A stretch of 35,122 nt of DNA from Thermaceae bacterium (GCA_015478585.1 JADMIM010000031.1:1-35122); one strand, 5' to 3'; positions 15,059 through 23,375 are shown, counted from the stretch's first letter. Made by a program: numbers and translations. Notes: a model not told the origin generated them from the sequence alone.

Positions 15059-16873
15059 GTGGAATCCTATCAAATCTATGATTATGACGTGCTGGTGGTG
15101 GGAGCGGGCGGCTCGGGACTGCGGGCGGCCATCGCCGCGATGGAAAAAGGGGCCAAGGTGGGGGTGGTCAGCAAGTCCTTGCTAGGCAAAGCCCACACCG
15201 TGATGGCTGAGGGTGGGGTGGCTGCGGCCTTGCGCAACGTGCGTTCAGAGGACAGTTGGCAGGTGCATTTCCGCGACACCCTCAAGGGTGGGGGGATGCT
15301 CAACAACTGGAAGATGGTGCAAAACTACACCCAAGAAGCCCCTGACCGGGTATTGGAACTCGAGCAGTGGGGTGCAGTTTTCGATCGCACCCCCGACGGG
15401 CGTATCAACCAGCGCAACTTCGGGGGGCACACTTATCCGCGGCTGGCACACGTAGGGGATAGAACGGGCCTCGAGATGATCCGCACCTTGCAAGATCATG
15501 CGGTCAAGCTAGGGCTCAACGTTCACATGGAGACCACGCTCTACCGGCTGCTGACCGACGGTGACAAAGTGGCGGGTGCGGTGGGCTTTCACCGCAATAC
15601 CGGGCAGTTTCTGGTCTTCCGGGCCAAGGCGGTCATTCTAGCGACAGGTGGGCTGGGCAAGCTCTACCAGATCACCTCCAACTCCTGGGAATGCACCGGC
15701 GACGGCTTTGCCCTGGCGAGCATGGTCGGGGCCGACCTGATAGACATGGAGTTCATTCAGTTCCATCCTACCGGGATGATCTGGCCCACTGGGGTGATGG
15801 GTTTGCTCGTTACAGAAGGTGTGCGCGGCGAGGGCGGGGTGCTCAAAAACAGTGAAGGTAAACGCTTTATGTTCGACAACGTACCCGACCGCTATAAGGG
15901 TGAGTTCGCCGAGACCGAGGAAGAAGCCGACCGCTGGCTGAACGGCGATCGAAGCGCCCGCCGCCCGCCCGAACTGCTGACTCGAGACGTGGTGGCGCGG
16001 GCCATCCGTAAGGAAGTCAACGAGGGCCGAGGCAGCCCGCACGGCGGGGCCTTCCTCGACATTGCCAGCAGGCGCAGCCCTGACTACATCAAGAAAAAGT
16101 TGCCCAGTATGTACCACCAGTTCATGAAGCTCGCCAACCTCGATATCACCAAGGAGTCTATGGAGGTTGGCCCGACCTGCCACTACATGATGGGCGGGAT
16201 ACGGGTAGACCCCGATACTCAGCGCACTAACGTGTCGGGGCTTTATGCCGCCGGAGAGGTGGCCGCGGGCTTGCACGGAGCCAATCGGCTGGGCGGGAAC
16301 TCACTCTCAGACCTTTTGGTGTTCGGGCGGCGAGCCGGGCTGTCGGCGGCAGAGTACGCAGGCAGTCAGCCAGAGGCTGCCAAAACCGACGAGAGTCAGG
16401 TGAATGCGCTGATTGCAGAGGCCCTCGAGCCCTTTAAGAGTGGCGGCGAGAACCCCTTCGCTTTGATGCAGGAGCTTCGCACCGGGATGCAGAAAAATGC
16501 GGGCATCATGCGGGTAGAAGAGGAACTAAAGGCCGAACTCGAGATCCTGGCAGCCCTCAAACCGCGCATCTGGAAGGCCGGAGCTACTGGAGGCCGCGAG
16601 TACAACCCTGGCTGGCACACTGCGCTGGATCTTCGCTTGATGGTCGAGGTTGCCGAAGCAGTGGTGCTCGCCGCGCAGGCCCGCAAGGAGAGCCGGGGTG
16701 GTCATGCACGGCTCGACTTCCCCGACCCCGACCCCACCTTCGCCAAGCTCAACCACATTGTCCGGCGTACCAGCCAAGGTCTAACGGTGGTGACTGAACC
16801 TCTGCCGGAGATGCCTGCCGAACTCAGGACGATTGCCGAAGCCAAACTCGTGACCGCACAAGGGGGTTCTTGA
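15059..16873 (+). CDS. Succinate dehydrogenase/fumarate reductase flavoprotein, Sdh1 type
   Basis: 604 residues. Catalytic subunit with covalent FAD that interconverts succinate and fumarate. FAD-binding [17 protein letters not shown] (11-27), the FAD-linking His46 in GKAHTVMAEGG, DMEFIQFHPTGMI, VTEGVRGEGG with the active-site region, LLTRDVVARAIRKEV (proton-shuttling Arg), YMMGGIRVD and [20 protein letters not shown] in the C-terminal FAD part. An insertion around residues 275-305 (KGEFAETEEEADRWLNGDRS) distinguishes it from the second flavoprotein at 19667. The GTG start is supported by GGGGGAG 4-10 nt before it. It begins 10 bp after the anchor gene and ends 3 bp before the iron-sulfur gene. 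Direction in vivo cannot be read from sequence. Confidence 0.92.
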   Translation: MESYQIYDYDVLVVGAGGSGLRAAIAAMEKGAKVGVVSKSLLGKAHTVMAEGGVAAALRNVRSEDSWQVHFRDTLKGGGMLNNWKMVQNYTQEAPDRVLELEQWGAVFDRTPDGRINQRNFGGHTYPRLAHVGDRTGLEMIRTLQDHAVKLGLNVHMETTLYRLLTDGDKVAGAVGFHRNTGQFLVFRAKAVILATGGLGKLYQITSNSWECTGDGFALASMVGADLIDMEFIQFHPTGMIWPTGVMGLLVTEGVRGEGGVLKNSEGKRFMFDNVPDRYKGEFAETEEEADRWLNGDRSARRPPELLTRDVVARAIRKEVNEGRGSPHGGAFLDIASRRSPDYIKKKLPSMYHQFMKLANLDITKESMEVGPTCHYMMGGIRVDPDTQRTNVSGLYAAGEVAAGLHGANRLGGNSLSDLLVFGRRAGLSAAEYAGSQPEAAKTDESQVNALIAEALEPFKSGGENPFALMQELRTGMQKNAGIMRVEEELKAELEILAALKPRIWKAGATGGREYNPGWHTALDLRLMVEVAEAVVLAAQARKESRGGHARLDFPDPDPTFAKLNHIVRRTSQGLTVVTEPLPEMPAELRTIAEAKLVTAQGGS

Positions 16874-16876
16874 ATT

Positions 16877-17653
16877 ATGTCTACTGTACAGTTCAAGGTG
16901 TTTCGTGGCGATAAGAGCGGCGGAGCCTTGCAGGAGTACCCAGTCGAGGCTCAGGAGGGGATGGTGGTACTCGATGCCATCCACCAAATCCAGGCTAAGC
17001 ACGCCCCCGACCTGGCCTGCCGCTGGAACTGCAAGGCTGGGAAATGTGGCAGTTGCGGGGCTGAAGTCAACGGCAAGCCCAAGCTGATGTGCATGACCCG
17101 CCTCGACGAACTCGACATCAGCCAACCCGTCACCGTGCGGCCCATGCGCACCTTCCCAGTCATCCGCGACCTCGCCACCGATGTCTCTTGGAACTACGAG
17201 GTCAACAAACGTATCACCCCCTTCTCGCCCCCGCCGAACACTGATTGGCGGATGCAGCAAGAAGATGTAGACCGGGTGCAGGAGTTCAGAAAGTGCATCG
17301 AGTGCTTTTTGTGCCAAAACGTCTGTCATGTTTTACGCGAACACGACGAGAAAACTGGCTTTATTGGGCCACGCTTTTTGGTAAGGGTAGCCAGCCTCGA
17401 GATGCATCCTTTAGACACCGCCAACCGCCTGCCGATGCTCAAAGACGCGGGGGGTATCGGCTACTGCAACATCACCAAGTGCTGCACCGAGGTCTGCCCA
17501 GAGGAAATCCACATCACCGACAACGCTATCATCCCGCTCAAAGAGCGGGTGGTAGACGAATACTACGACCCTATTCTGGCTTTCTTCCGCCGACTGTTTG
17601 GCACGAAGAAACGCCCGGTGAGCGGCGCGGGTGGGCAGGCGGCAGACGACTAG
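16877..17653 (+). CDS. Succinate dehydrogenase/fumarate reductase iron-sulfur protein, Sdh1 type
   Basis: 258 residues. The N-terminal ferredoxin domain binds [2Fe-2S] through Cys52, Cys57, Cys60 and Cys72 (NCKAGKCGSCG...MCM). The C-terminal domain has Cys140-x2-Cys143-x2-Cys146-x3-Cys150 and Cys197, Cys203, Cys207 (CNITKCCTEVCPEEIHITDN) for the two further clusters. It wires the flavoprotein to the membrane anchor. The ending VDEYYDPILAFFRRLFGTKK and the motif CTEVCPEEIHIT differ from those of SdhB at 21477, which supports two distinct complexes. It is the last gene of the operon; AGAGCGGTTTT starts within its stop codon. Confidence 0.92.
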   Translation: MSTVQFKVFRGDKSGGALQEYPVEAQEGMVVLDAIHQIQAKHAPDLACRWNCKAGKCGSCGAEVNGKPKLMCMTRLDELDISQPVTVRPMRTFPVIRDLATDVSWNYEVNKRITPFSPPPNTDWRMQQEDVDRVQEFRKCIECFLCQNVCHVLREHDEKTGFIGPRFLVRVASLEMHPLDTANRLPMLKDAGGIGYCNITKCCTEVCPEEIHITDNAIIPLKERVVDEYYDPILAFFRRLFGTKKRPVSGAGGQAADD

Positions 17654-17773
17654 AGCGGTTTTTGTGAATAAATGCCACTTATCCTCAGGATTGTTGTGGT
17701 AAATAACTCCGCTAGGGTATGGGAAGACCCCGCTTAGGCGCATAGCTCCCTGAGGGGGTAGGGTGTAACGTCC

Positions 17774-17813
17774 CGTACCTAATCGTCATTCAACCATATT
17801 AGGATATTCGCGG
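17774..17813 (+). repeat. Short repeat R40, copy B
   Basis: CGTAC, CGTC, ATTCAACCATAT, GGATATTCGCGG in this order; the reverse complement matches 11026-11063 with small gaps. A TATAAT box follows at 17828-17833. The rest of the 252-bp gap (17654-17905) shows nothing else I can name. Confidence 0.55.
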
Positions 17814-17827
17814 CGAGCGCTGTGAGT

Positions 17828-17833
17828 TATAAT
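17828..17833 (+). promoter_or_regulatory. -10 box before the small unknown gene
   Basis: A perfect TATAAT, about 70 bp before the preferred GTG start and just after repeat R40. The -35 is not clear. Confidence 0.45.
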
Positions 17834-17905
17834 TTGGTCAACAACACTCAGAACGTCGTGAGCCCGGGTCGCTTTTGGCTAACGGCTTCGTACACGGAGG
17901 TGGGT

Positions 17906-18172
17906 GTGCAAGACCTGTACCTGACGAGAACCTCGGCTCCCAAGGAAGTTCCGGTGGCGGTCTATGCCGAGATATTGCGTTGGATGGAGGAGCACCAGGT
18001 CGAGCGAATTATGCTGGATGCCAATACCCAGGGCTATGGGGTGCTCATAGACTCCGAGTGCATCCCGGTGGGGTTAGTTCCCCACGCCGAACTGCAAGAC
18101 CCCAAGGGGCTGGTGGAGCGCCTCGAGATCGCCTGGAACCTTTACCTGAGCGGGGCCAACTGCACCGACTGA
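17906..18172 (+). CDS. Small protein of unknown function
   Basis: 88 residues from a GTG at 17906 preceded by GGAGG with a 5-nt spacer. The frame stays open to a GTG at 17822, but that would place a TATAAT box inside the coding sequence. The protein is acidic, soluble and alpha/beta in character: VPVAVYAEILRWMEEHQVER, then IMLDANTQGYGVLIDSECIP, then VERLEIAWNLYLSG. I do not recognise a family. It is directly followed, with no space, by a decayed methyltransferase. The two may once have been a unit. Confidence 0.55.
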   Translation: MQDLYLTRTSAPKEVPVAVYAEILRWMEEHQVERIMLDANTQGYGVLIDSECIPVGLVPHAELQDPKGLVERLEIAWNLYLSGANCTD

Positions 18173-18173
18173 T

Positions 18174-18529
18174 GGACACCTCGAGACCTTCCTGCGTGAG
18201 CTTGAGCGCTTCGGGGAAGTGAATGATGCCGAGGCCACGAGTCGTTTGCAGAAAATGCTCAACATCACCCCTGTCACCGGTGAGTTTCTACATCAAGCTC
18301 AAGCTGAGTGTTTAGACCTTATCTTTCTAGACACCGAGCGGACGGAATATCTGGGTTGGTGGCCGGATTTGCGAAAAATTCTGCGCCCCGGTGCTTGCTG
18401 GTCGTGGACAACACCGTTTCCCACGCTGGAGAGATAGGAACCTTCGTCCAAGCAATCGAAGGAACACTGGGGTCTGTCACCTCCCTGGTTCCGGTGGGTA
18501 AGAGGTCGTTTCTGGCGCTCAAACCCTGA
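18174..18529 (+). pseudogene. Decayed O-methyltransferase
   Basis: The first frame gives HLETFLRELERFGE, then LQKMLNITPVTGEFLHQ, typical of the N-terminal helices of class I O-methyltransferases. It then jumps to LDLIFLDTERTEYLGWWPDL and RKILRPG, which belongs after the AdoMet-binding region. The segment that should hold the glycine-rich motif (roughly 60 residues) is missing. At about 18397 the frame shifts by one base: the next frame continues CLLVVDNTVSHAGEIGTFVQ and ends SLVPVGKRSFLALKP. One internal deletion plus one frameshift therefore inactivate it. No start codon is evident. Confidence 0.7.
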
Positions 18530-18545
18530 CCAGGTAGGGCTATTG

Positions 18546-18567
18546 AAATTTATTCCAGAATAAATTT
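18546..18567. promoter_or_regulatory. AT-rich perfect palindrome upstream of sdhCDAB
   Basis: AAATTTATTC-CA-GAATAAATTT has perfect 10-bp arms. It lies about 85 bp before the sdh promoter and just after the pseudogene, in otherwise GC-rich DNA. A second palindrome, TGTGT-TT-ACACA, is at 18607-18618. Both are operator candidates; the binding protein is unknown. Confidence 0.45.
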
Positions 18568-18632
18568 GGCTCGAGACCCAGATTCGGCGACCCTGAGCCA
18601 ATGTGGTGTGTTTACACAAGTGTGCCCCCGAG

Positions 18633-18663
18633 TTGAGAGTTTCCTCACTTGGAGTGCTATCAT
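18633..18663 (+). promoter_or_regulatory. Candidate promoter of the sdhCDAB operon
   Basis: TTGAGA (18633-18638) and TATCAT (18658-18663), with a long 19-nt spacer, followed by TAGGAGG before the ATG at 18684. Confidence 0.4.
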
Positions 18664-18683
18664 GACCGGCGGTAGGAGGACAT

Positions 18684-19058
18684 ATGTACCGTGGTAGAGA
18701 GGGACAGTGGGCTTTTTTTCTACACCGGATTTCCGGGATAGCGTTGTTGCTATGGCTACTGCTTCATACCCTGAACATCTCTTCGGCGATGTGGGGGCCT
18801 GCGGTGTCTAACCGGCTGATGCTCTTCTTTCACGTACCTATTTTCCAGGTCGGACTTTTGTTGGTGACGGCTGCGGCGCTGTACCACAGCTTTAACGGCC
18901 TACGCATCATCATCATGGATTTCACCGGGTGGGGCATAAAGTATCAGCGGCAACTGTGGTACGGGGTGATAGCCCTGTGTGTGCTAGTCGCTGTCCCCGG
19001 CCTGATTCTGACCGTCCCCCGCATCATCCACGCGGCTACGCACGGGGGGGCTCAATAA
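18684..19058 (+). CDS. sdhC: Succinate dehydrogenase cytochrome b556 subunit
   Basis: 124 residues with three membrane helices (about 12-32, 48-70 and 92-115). GQWAFFLHRISGIALLLWLL carries the family signature near the quinone site, and His28 and His68 (ALYHSFNGLRIIIMD) are candidate haem or quinone ligands; the second is the usual haem b ligand. A strong ribosome binding site (TAGGAGGACAT) precedes the ATG. It overlaps sdhD by one base (TAATG), so the two anchor subunits are translated together. Confidence 0.9.
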   Translation: MYRGREGQWAFFLHRISGIALLLWLLLHTLNISSAMWGPAVSNRLMLFFHVPIFQVGLLLVTAAALYHSFNGLRIIIMDFTGWGIKYQRQLWYGVIALCVLVAVPGLILTVPRIIHAATHGGAQ

Positions 19059-19492
19059 TGGCGATTCGTGCGCGTCGCTACGCCGATGCCAAGGCCCAGG
19101 CCAGCAGCAATACCGAACTCTTGTGGTGGGTATTTATGCGGGTTTCGGGTTTGGTGATGGTGTTTTTAGTACTGGGCCACATCTACATGAACTTTGTGCT
19201 GATAGATGTGAGTACTATCAACTACACCTATGTAGCCGAGCGCTTGTCCAATACTACCTGGAAGATTTACGACTGGCTGATTCTAGTACTTGCTATGTTG
19301 CACGGCATGAATGGGCTGCGCTATGTGATGGACGACTGGATTCGAAACCCCGCGCGGCGCTTTGCCACCAAGGCCGTGGTGTATAGCCTGGCGGTGTTGG
19401 TGGTGATTGTGGGCAGTTTCTCGTTGTTCAACCACGATTTCTCCAAAGACCTGAAACAGGCTGCGCAGACCCAGGGGTCGGTGAAGCCGTGA
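19058..19492 (+). CDS. sdhD: Succinate dehydrogenase hydrophobic membrane anchor
   Basis: 144 residues with three membrane helices (about 20-48, 74-96 and 110-130). LWWVFMRVSGLVMVFLVLGH and YDWLILVLAMLHGMNGLRYV, then MDDW, give the SdhD-type signature, with a histidine in the second helix as a likely haem b ligand. The ATG at 19058 overlaps the sdhC stop. A longer frame reaching upstream to 18929 is only sdhC DNA read in another phase. SdhCD together hold the haem and the quinone pocket. Confidence 0.88.
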   Translation: MAIRARRYADAKAQASSNTELLWWVFMRVSGLVMVFLVLGHIYMNFVLIDVSTINYTYVAERLSNTTWKIYDWLILVLAMLHGMNGLRYVMDDWIRNPARRFATKAVVYSLAVLVVIVGSFSLFNHDFSKDLKQAAQTQGSVKP

Positions 19493-19500
19493 AGATGTTT

Positions 19501-19632
19501 GCCGTTTACCCTTCATCTTTGACCGTTAACCGAAAAGGCTCTATCACAGGTCGCATGTTGCATGTTGAAACCCTTGTTTTTGACCTGAGACTTGAGACCT
19601 GCGACCTCTGTTGCGGTAAACGGTTGACGGTC
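19501..19632. repeat. Word-repeat and inverted-repeat region between sdhD and sdhA
   Basis: GCCGTTTACC (19501) is matched in inverse by GGTAAACGGT (19615), CACAGGTCGCA (19546) by TGCGACCTCTG (19600), and GACCGTTAAC (19521) by GTTGACGGTC (19623). The whole 174-bp sdhD-sdhA gap is made of such self-complementary words, with CATGTTG repeated in tandem at 19554-19567. Low coding character; probably an mRNA structure within the operon. Confidence 0.5.
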
Positions 19633-19666
19633 AACGGTGAACGCACAGCAAATAGAGGTGTACTAA

Positions 19667-21400
19667 ATGGCACATGAACATGACGTGATCGTAGTTGGAG
19701 CGGGTGGCTCGGGGCTGACATCGGCCCTGTACGCTGCCAACCAAGGGGTGAACGTGGCGGTGGTTTCCAAGCTATATCCCACCCGCAGCCACACCGGGGC
19801 AGCCCAGGGGGGTATCGGTGCGGCGCTGGGTAACGTCGAGGAAGACCACTGGGAATGGCATATGTTCGACACCATCAAGGGCGGGGACTACCTCACCGAC
19901 CAGGATGCTGCCGAGCTATTCTGCAAAGAAGTAATTGATGCCGTAATCGAGCTCGAGCATATGGGGCTGCCTTTTGACCGCCTGCCTTCGGGAAAAATTG
20001 CCCAGCGGCGGTTTGGCGGTCACACCAAAGAGTTTGGTAAAGCTGCCGTCCATCGTGCAGCGCACGCTGCTGATCGCACCGGGCACATGATCCTCCAGAC
20101 GCTATACCAGCAGTGTGTCAAGGAGGGCATCACTTTTTACAACGAATATCACGTCACCGACTTAATTCTCGAGGGTGGAGTGGCTCAGGGCTTGGTGGCC
20201 TATGAACTCGCTAGCGGCGAATTGCACACCTTCAAGGCCAAGGCTATCGTGGTGGCCTCGGGTGGCTATGGGCGGGCCTGGAAGACTACCTCCAATGCCT
20301 ACACCCTCACCGGAGACATGCAGGCCATTCTCTACCGCAAGGGAATCCCCTTGGAAGACATGGAGTTTTACCAGTTCCACCCCACTGGCTTGTTTCCTCT
20401 GGGAATTCTTCTGACCGAAGGTGCTCGTGGCGAGGGGGGTATCCTGCGCAACGGCTCCGGTGAGCGCTTCATGGAGCGCTATGCACCCACCATCAAAGAC
20501 CTGGCCCCGCGTGACATGGTGGCACGGGCCATGTATATGGAAGTGCGTGAGGGCAAAGGCGTGGGGCCGCGCAAAGATTATGTTCTCTTGGATCTGACGC
20601 ACCTGCCCCCTGAGACCATTCATAACAAGCTCCCCGACATCGCTGAGTTTGCTCAGATTTACCTCGGCGTAGACCCCACCAAGCAGCCCGTCCCGGTGAT
20701 GCCCACCGCCCACTACGCAATGGGGGGTATCCCCACCACTGTCAACGGGGAAGTGGTTACGGACGGGAATAACACCGTGGTCAAAGGTTTATATGCTGCC
20801 GGTGAGGTGGCCTGCGTGAGCTTGCACGGAGCCAACCGTCTGGGTACGAATAGCCTGGGCGATTTGGTGGTGTTTGGCCGCCGAGCAGGAGTTGCTGCGG
20901 CCAAGTTTGCCAAGGATGCCGAGTTTTACGACTTTACCTCCGAGGTGCTCGGCCCTAGCCGCGAGCGCATCGAGAAAATCCTCAATGCTCAGGGTGGGCC
21001 ATCGGTGGCGGATATGCGGGCCGAACTCCAGCAGACCATGCAGGATCGGGCCTCGGTCTTCCGGGTAGAAAGCCTGCTGCAAGAGCAAACTGAAGTCTTG
21101 AAAGAGTTGTTCGACAAGTACGAAAAGGTGGTCGTCCAGGACAGAGGAACTAAGTACAACACCGAGTTGGTGGAGGCCATCGAGCTGGGATATCTGCTCG
21201 AGGTCAGCGAGGCCACCGTGCATTCCTGCCTCAACCGCCGCGAGAGCCGCGGAGCCCACGCCCGCGAAGATTACCCCGAGCGCAACGACAAGGAATGGCT
21301 CAAGCACACCCTGGTCTACAAGTGCCCGAATCGGGCCGTGAAGTTCGCCTACAAAGAAGTGGTCTTGGGCAAGTTCGAGCCGAAGGCGAGGACGTACTGA
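19667..21400 (+). CDS. sdhA: Succinate dehydrogenase flavoprotein subunit
   Basis: 577 residues. Oxidises succinate to fumarate in the citric acid cycle using covalent [21 protein letters not shown] (7-24) binds [17 protein letters not shown] holds the FAD-linking histidine, [52 protein letters not shown] with the catalytic arginine, and [20 protein letters not shown] are all canonical. GAGGTG lies 7-12 nt before the ATG. It is the third gene of sdhCDAB and more like the ordinary bacterial SdhA than the flavoprotein at 15059. The unusually long gap before it contains self-complementary words. Confidence 0.94.
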   Translation: MAHEHDVIVVGAGGSGLTSALYAANQGVNVAVVSKLYPTRSHTGAAQGGIGAALGNVEEDHWEWHMFDTIKGGDYLTDQDAAELFCKEVIDAVIELEHMGLPFDRLPSGKIAQRRFGGHTKEFGKAAVHRAAHAADRTGHMILQTLYQQCVKEGITFYNEYHVTDLILEGGVAQGLVAYELASGELHTFKAKAIVVASGGYGRAWKTTSNAYTLTGDMQAILYRKGIPLEDMEFYQFHPTGLFPLGILLTEGARGEGGILRNGSGERFMERYAPTIKDLAPRDMVARAMYMEVREGKGVGPRKDYVLLDLTHLPPETIHNKLPDIAEFAQIYLGVDPTKQPVPVMPTAHYAMGGIPTTVNGEVVTDGNNTVVKGLYAAGEVACVSLHGANRLGTNSLGDLVVFGRRAGVAAAKFAKDAEFYDFTSEVLGPSRERIEKILNAQGGPSVADMRAELQQTMQDRASVFRVESLLQEQTEVLKELFDKYEKVVVQDRGTKYNTELVEAIELGYLLEVSEATVHSCLNRRESRGAHAREDYPERNDKEWLKHTLVYKCPNRAVKFAYKEVVLGKFEPKARTY

Positions 21401-21401
21401 T

Positions 21402-21466
21402 GTCGAAGGTCGAAGGTCTAAAGTCGAACGTCAACGGCCTTAGACCTTTGTCCTTCGACCTTCGAC
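21402..21466. repeat. Strong hairpin between sdhA and sdhB
   Basis: GTCGAAGGTCGAAGG (21402-21416) and CCTTCGACCTTCGAC (21452-21466) are perfectly complementary over 15 bp. Inside, GGTCTAA (21415-21421) pairs with TTAGACC (21440-21446). It starts right after the sdhA stop, and the right arm abuts the sdhB Shine-Dalgarno GGAG (21467-21470). It can influence sdhB translation or mRNA decay, but it has no T-run and is not a standard terminator. Confidence 0.7.
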
Positions 21467-21476
21467 GGAGTTTTCC

Positions 21477-22175
21477 ATGCAAGTAACCCTTAAAGTCATG
21501 CGCCACGACCCGGCCAAGAACGCCAAGCCGGGCTGGCAAACCTACAGTGTCGAGGCCGAGCCGATGGATCGGGTGCTAGATCTGTTGCACAAGGTCAAGT
21601 GGTATCAGGATAGCTCGCTGGCCTTCCGCCGAAGTTGTGGTCACGGCATTTGTGGCTCGGATGCGATGGTTATCAACGGGGTGAACCAGTTGGCCTGTAA
21701 AGCGCTAGTCAAAAACCTGGGGATGCTGATCCAGGTTGAACCCCTGCACGGGCTGCCGGTGGAAAAAGACCTCATCGTCAATATGGAAGGGTTTTTCGCG
21801 GCCTATCGCTCGGTGAAGCCCTACCTCATCAATGAGGAGCAGCCACCCGAACGCGAACGCTTGCAAAGCCCCGAAGACCGCGCAGTTTTTGACACCTCGA
21901 CCAAGTGTATTCTCTGTGCGGCCTGCACCACCAGTTGCCCGGTGTTCTGGGTCAACGGGAGCTACATCGGCCCGGCGGCTATCGTGCAGGCCCATCGCTT
22001 TATTTTCGATAGCCGTGACAAGGGTCTGCGCGAGCGGATGCAGGCCCTCAATGCCAGTACTGGCTTGTGGCGCTGCCGCACAGCGTACAACTGTACCGAG
22101 GCTTGCCCCAGAGGTATCCCCGTGACCAAGGCCATCGAAGAGGTCAAGCGGGCCATGATCTACGATAGATTTTGA
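21477..22175 (+). CDS. sdhB: Succinate dehydrogenase iron-sulfur subunit
   Basis: 232 residues. The N-terminal domain binds [2Fe-2S] with SCGHGICGSD (Cys54, Cys59 and Asp62 in place of the third cysteine, as in many SdhB) and Cys74. The C-terminal domain has CILCAACTTSCP for [4Fe-4S] and CRTAYNCTEACPRGIPVTKA for the [3Fe-4S] and remaining ligands, and WYQDSSLAFRRSCG is the usual SdhB lead. It carries electrons from SdhA to the SdhCD quinone site. Last gene of the operon. Confidence 0.94.
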   Translation: MQVTLKVMRHDPAKNAKPGWQTYSVEAEPMDRVLDLLHKVKWYQDSSLAFRRSCGHGICGSDAMVINGVNQLACKALVKNLGMLIQVEPLHGLPVEKDLIVNMEGFFAAYRSVKPYLINEEQPPERERLQSPEDRAVFDTSTKCILCAACTTSCPVFWVNGSYIGPAAIVQAHRFIFDSRDKGLRERMQALNASTGLWRCRTAYNCTEACPRGIPVTKAIEEVKRAMIYDRF

Positions 22176-22263
22176 TGTCGGGCTGGGGCGAGAATCCCAA
22201 GAGCGGTTTTCATAGACCAGCCAGGCTTTCCTTTCTACCTCCCGCTGTCGCAAAATAGAAGAC

Positions 22264-22752
22264 ATGGATCCTTACCGGGAATACCAGGACTATGTGATAG
22301 CGCACCGCTTGCGTGCGGTCTTGGGCCATGTCCCTGGCAAGTGCTACTCATTGTCGGAATACGCTGCTTTGCGGCTGCGACGCGGTGAGTTGGTGCGCAA
22401 GCTGGTAGCAAGACAGGGCGACTCGGCTTTGCTCTCGCGCATCGAGCAAATTACCGAAGACCTCAGCTATGGTTTCTGGTCGAATCCTAGCGTGCTCAAA
22501 AGTTTTATGCGCCGCCTCTCGCCGGTGGTGTGCCCGGTGCTCGAGTCTCCCCAGACATTTGAAACCCTCCTAACCCCCAACGAGCTAACCCGCCTCGAGC
22601 CGGGTCTGGCTGGACAATACTATCTGGCCTGGTTCCGCTTACCGGGACTGCTCAACGAGCCAGTGGCCTTCGAGGAGGCGCTGCGCCAGCAGGAAGCCTT
22701 GAGCGAACGACTGGGGCTTTTTCTCGACGAGTTTCACCAGGTTGTAGGGTGA
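22264..22752 (+). CDS. Unrecognised soluble protein
   Basis: 162 residues, largely helical, rich in Leu, Arg and Glu, with no signal peptide or membrane segment. MDPYREYQDYVIAHRLRAVL, YAALRLRRGELVRKLVARQG, ITEDLSYGFWSNPSVLKSFM and YYLAWFRLPGLLNEPVAFEE are its most distinctive parts. I do not recognise a family. Its 3' end overlaps the end of the convergent thiamine pyrophosphokinase gene by 19 bp. No ribosome binding site precedes the ATG, so translation may be leaderless. Confidence 0.55.
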   Translation: MDPYREYQDYVIAHRLRAVLGHVPGKCYSLSEYAALRLRRGELVRKLVARQGDSALLSRIEQITEDLSYGFWSNPSVLKSFMRRLSPVVCPVLESPQTFETLLTPNELTRLEPGLAGQYYLAWFRLPGLLNEPVAFEEALRQQEALSERLGLFLDEFHQVVG

Positions 22753-23375
22753 AATTTTGGGTAGGCGAAGACTGCCCCATAGCCCTTTCGCAGCTCGATA
22801 CGCACTGTGGCTAGAGCCAAGTTGGAGAGTGTCCAGGTGCTGCCAAGGGGAACGTTTGCCTGGTTCAGTGGCCACTGGGCTCCGCTGATAGAAAGCTCCC
22901 CCAGGTCGCTAAAGGCGACGAGGCTGAAGCGGCTTCCGGTGGGTACGTCTAGCTCGAGCTTGCCCGGCAGTAGGGGATAGGTCTCCTCGAGGCCGCTGGT
23001 CATCAGCACCGACAGGCCATCCCTGGCAAGCTTCAGGCCCAGCAGTAAGTTGGCCAGGGCGTGGTCGGTCTGCCCCCCCGTTGCGCCCACCAGAACGAGC
23101 CTCGTGGCTCCTCGAGCCAGGGCCGCCTGCACCGCAATCTGGCCGTCGGTCTGGTCTTTGCTTACAGGGTGGGTTTGGCGCGGAACATCGGCCTGGGCTT
23201 TGAGCAGTTGCGGGGTTGCCGAGTCAAAATCGCCCACCCACAACTCGGGGGTCACGCTCAGAACCGCCGCGTGGGCCATTCCGCCATCGGCAGCGATAAC
23301 CCGCGCCCCGGCCACCTGCTCTTTAAGCCGTGGAGTCAGGGTCAGCGAGCCGCCCAGCAGCAAGACGAATTTCAA
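22734..23375 (-). CDS. thiN: Thiamine pyrophosphokinase
   Basis: 213 residues. Transfers pyrophosphate from ATP to thiamine, making TPP directly by the salvage route. Motifs: FVLLLGGSLTL, VIAADGGMAHAAVLSVTPEL followed by WVGDFDSA (substrate and metal aspartates), SKDQTDGQIAVQAALARGA and GATGGQTDHALANLLLGLKL; the C-terminal half is the beta-sandwich of the family. The start is a TTG that overlaps the TGA of the upstream ABC gene (TTGA), with GGAGAACC in front, so the two are translationally coupled. The frame continues upstream to 23486 but that part lies inside the ABC gene. Confidence 0.88.
   Translation of the reverse strand: MKFVLLLGGSLTLTPRLKEQVAGARVIAADGGMAHAAVLSVTPELWVGDFDSATPQLLKAQADVPRQTHPVSKDQTDGQIAVQAALARGATRLVLVGATGGQTDHALANLLLGLKLARDGLSVLMTSGLEETYPLLPGKLELDVPTGSRFSLVAFSDLGELSISGAQWPLNQANVPLGSTWTLSNLALATVRIELRKGYGAVFAYPKFHPTTW

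Noticed and set aside
15638-16276. 212-residue minus-strand frame within the Sdh1 flavoprotein gene
   Set aside because: Complete antisense overlap with a strongly conserved enzyme and no matching protein features.
17822-17905. Earlier GTG start for the small unknown gene
   Set aside because: It would place a perfect TATAAT box in the coding sequence, and the later GTG has a GGAGG at good distance.
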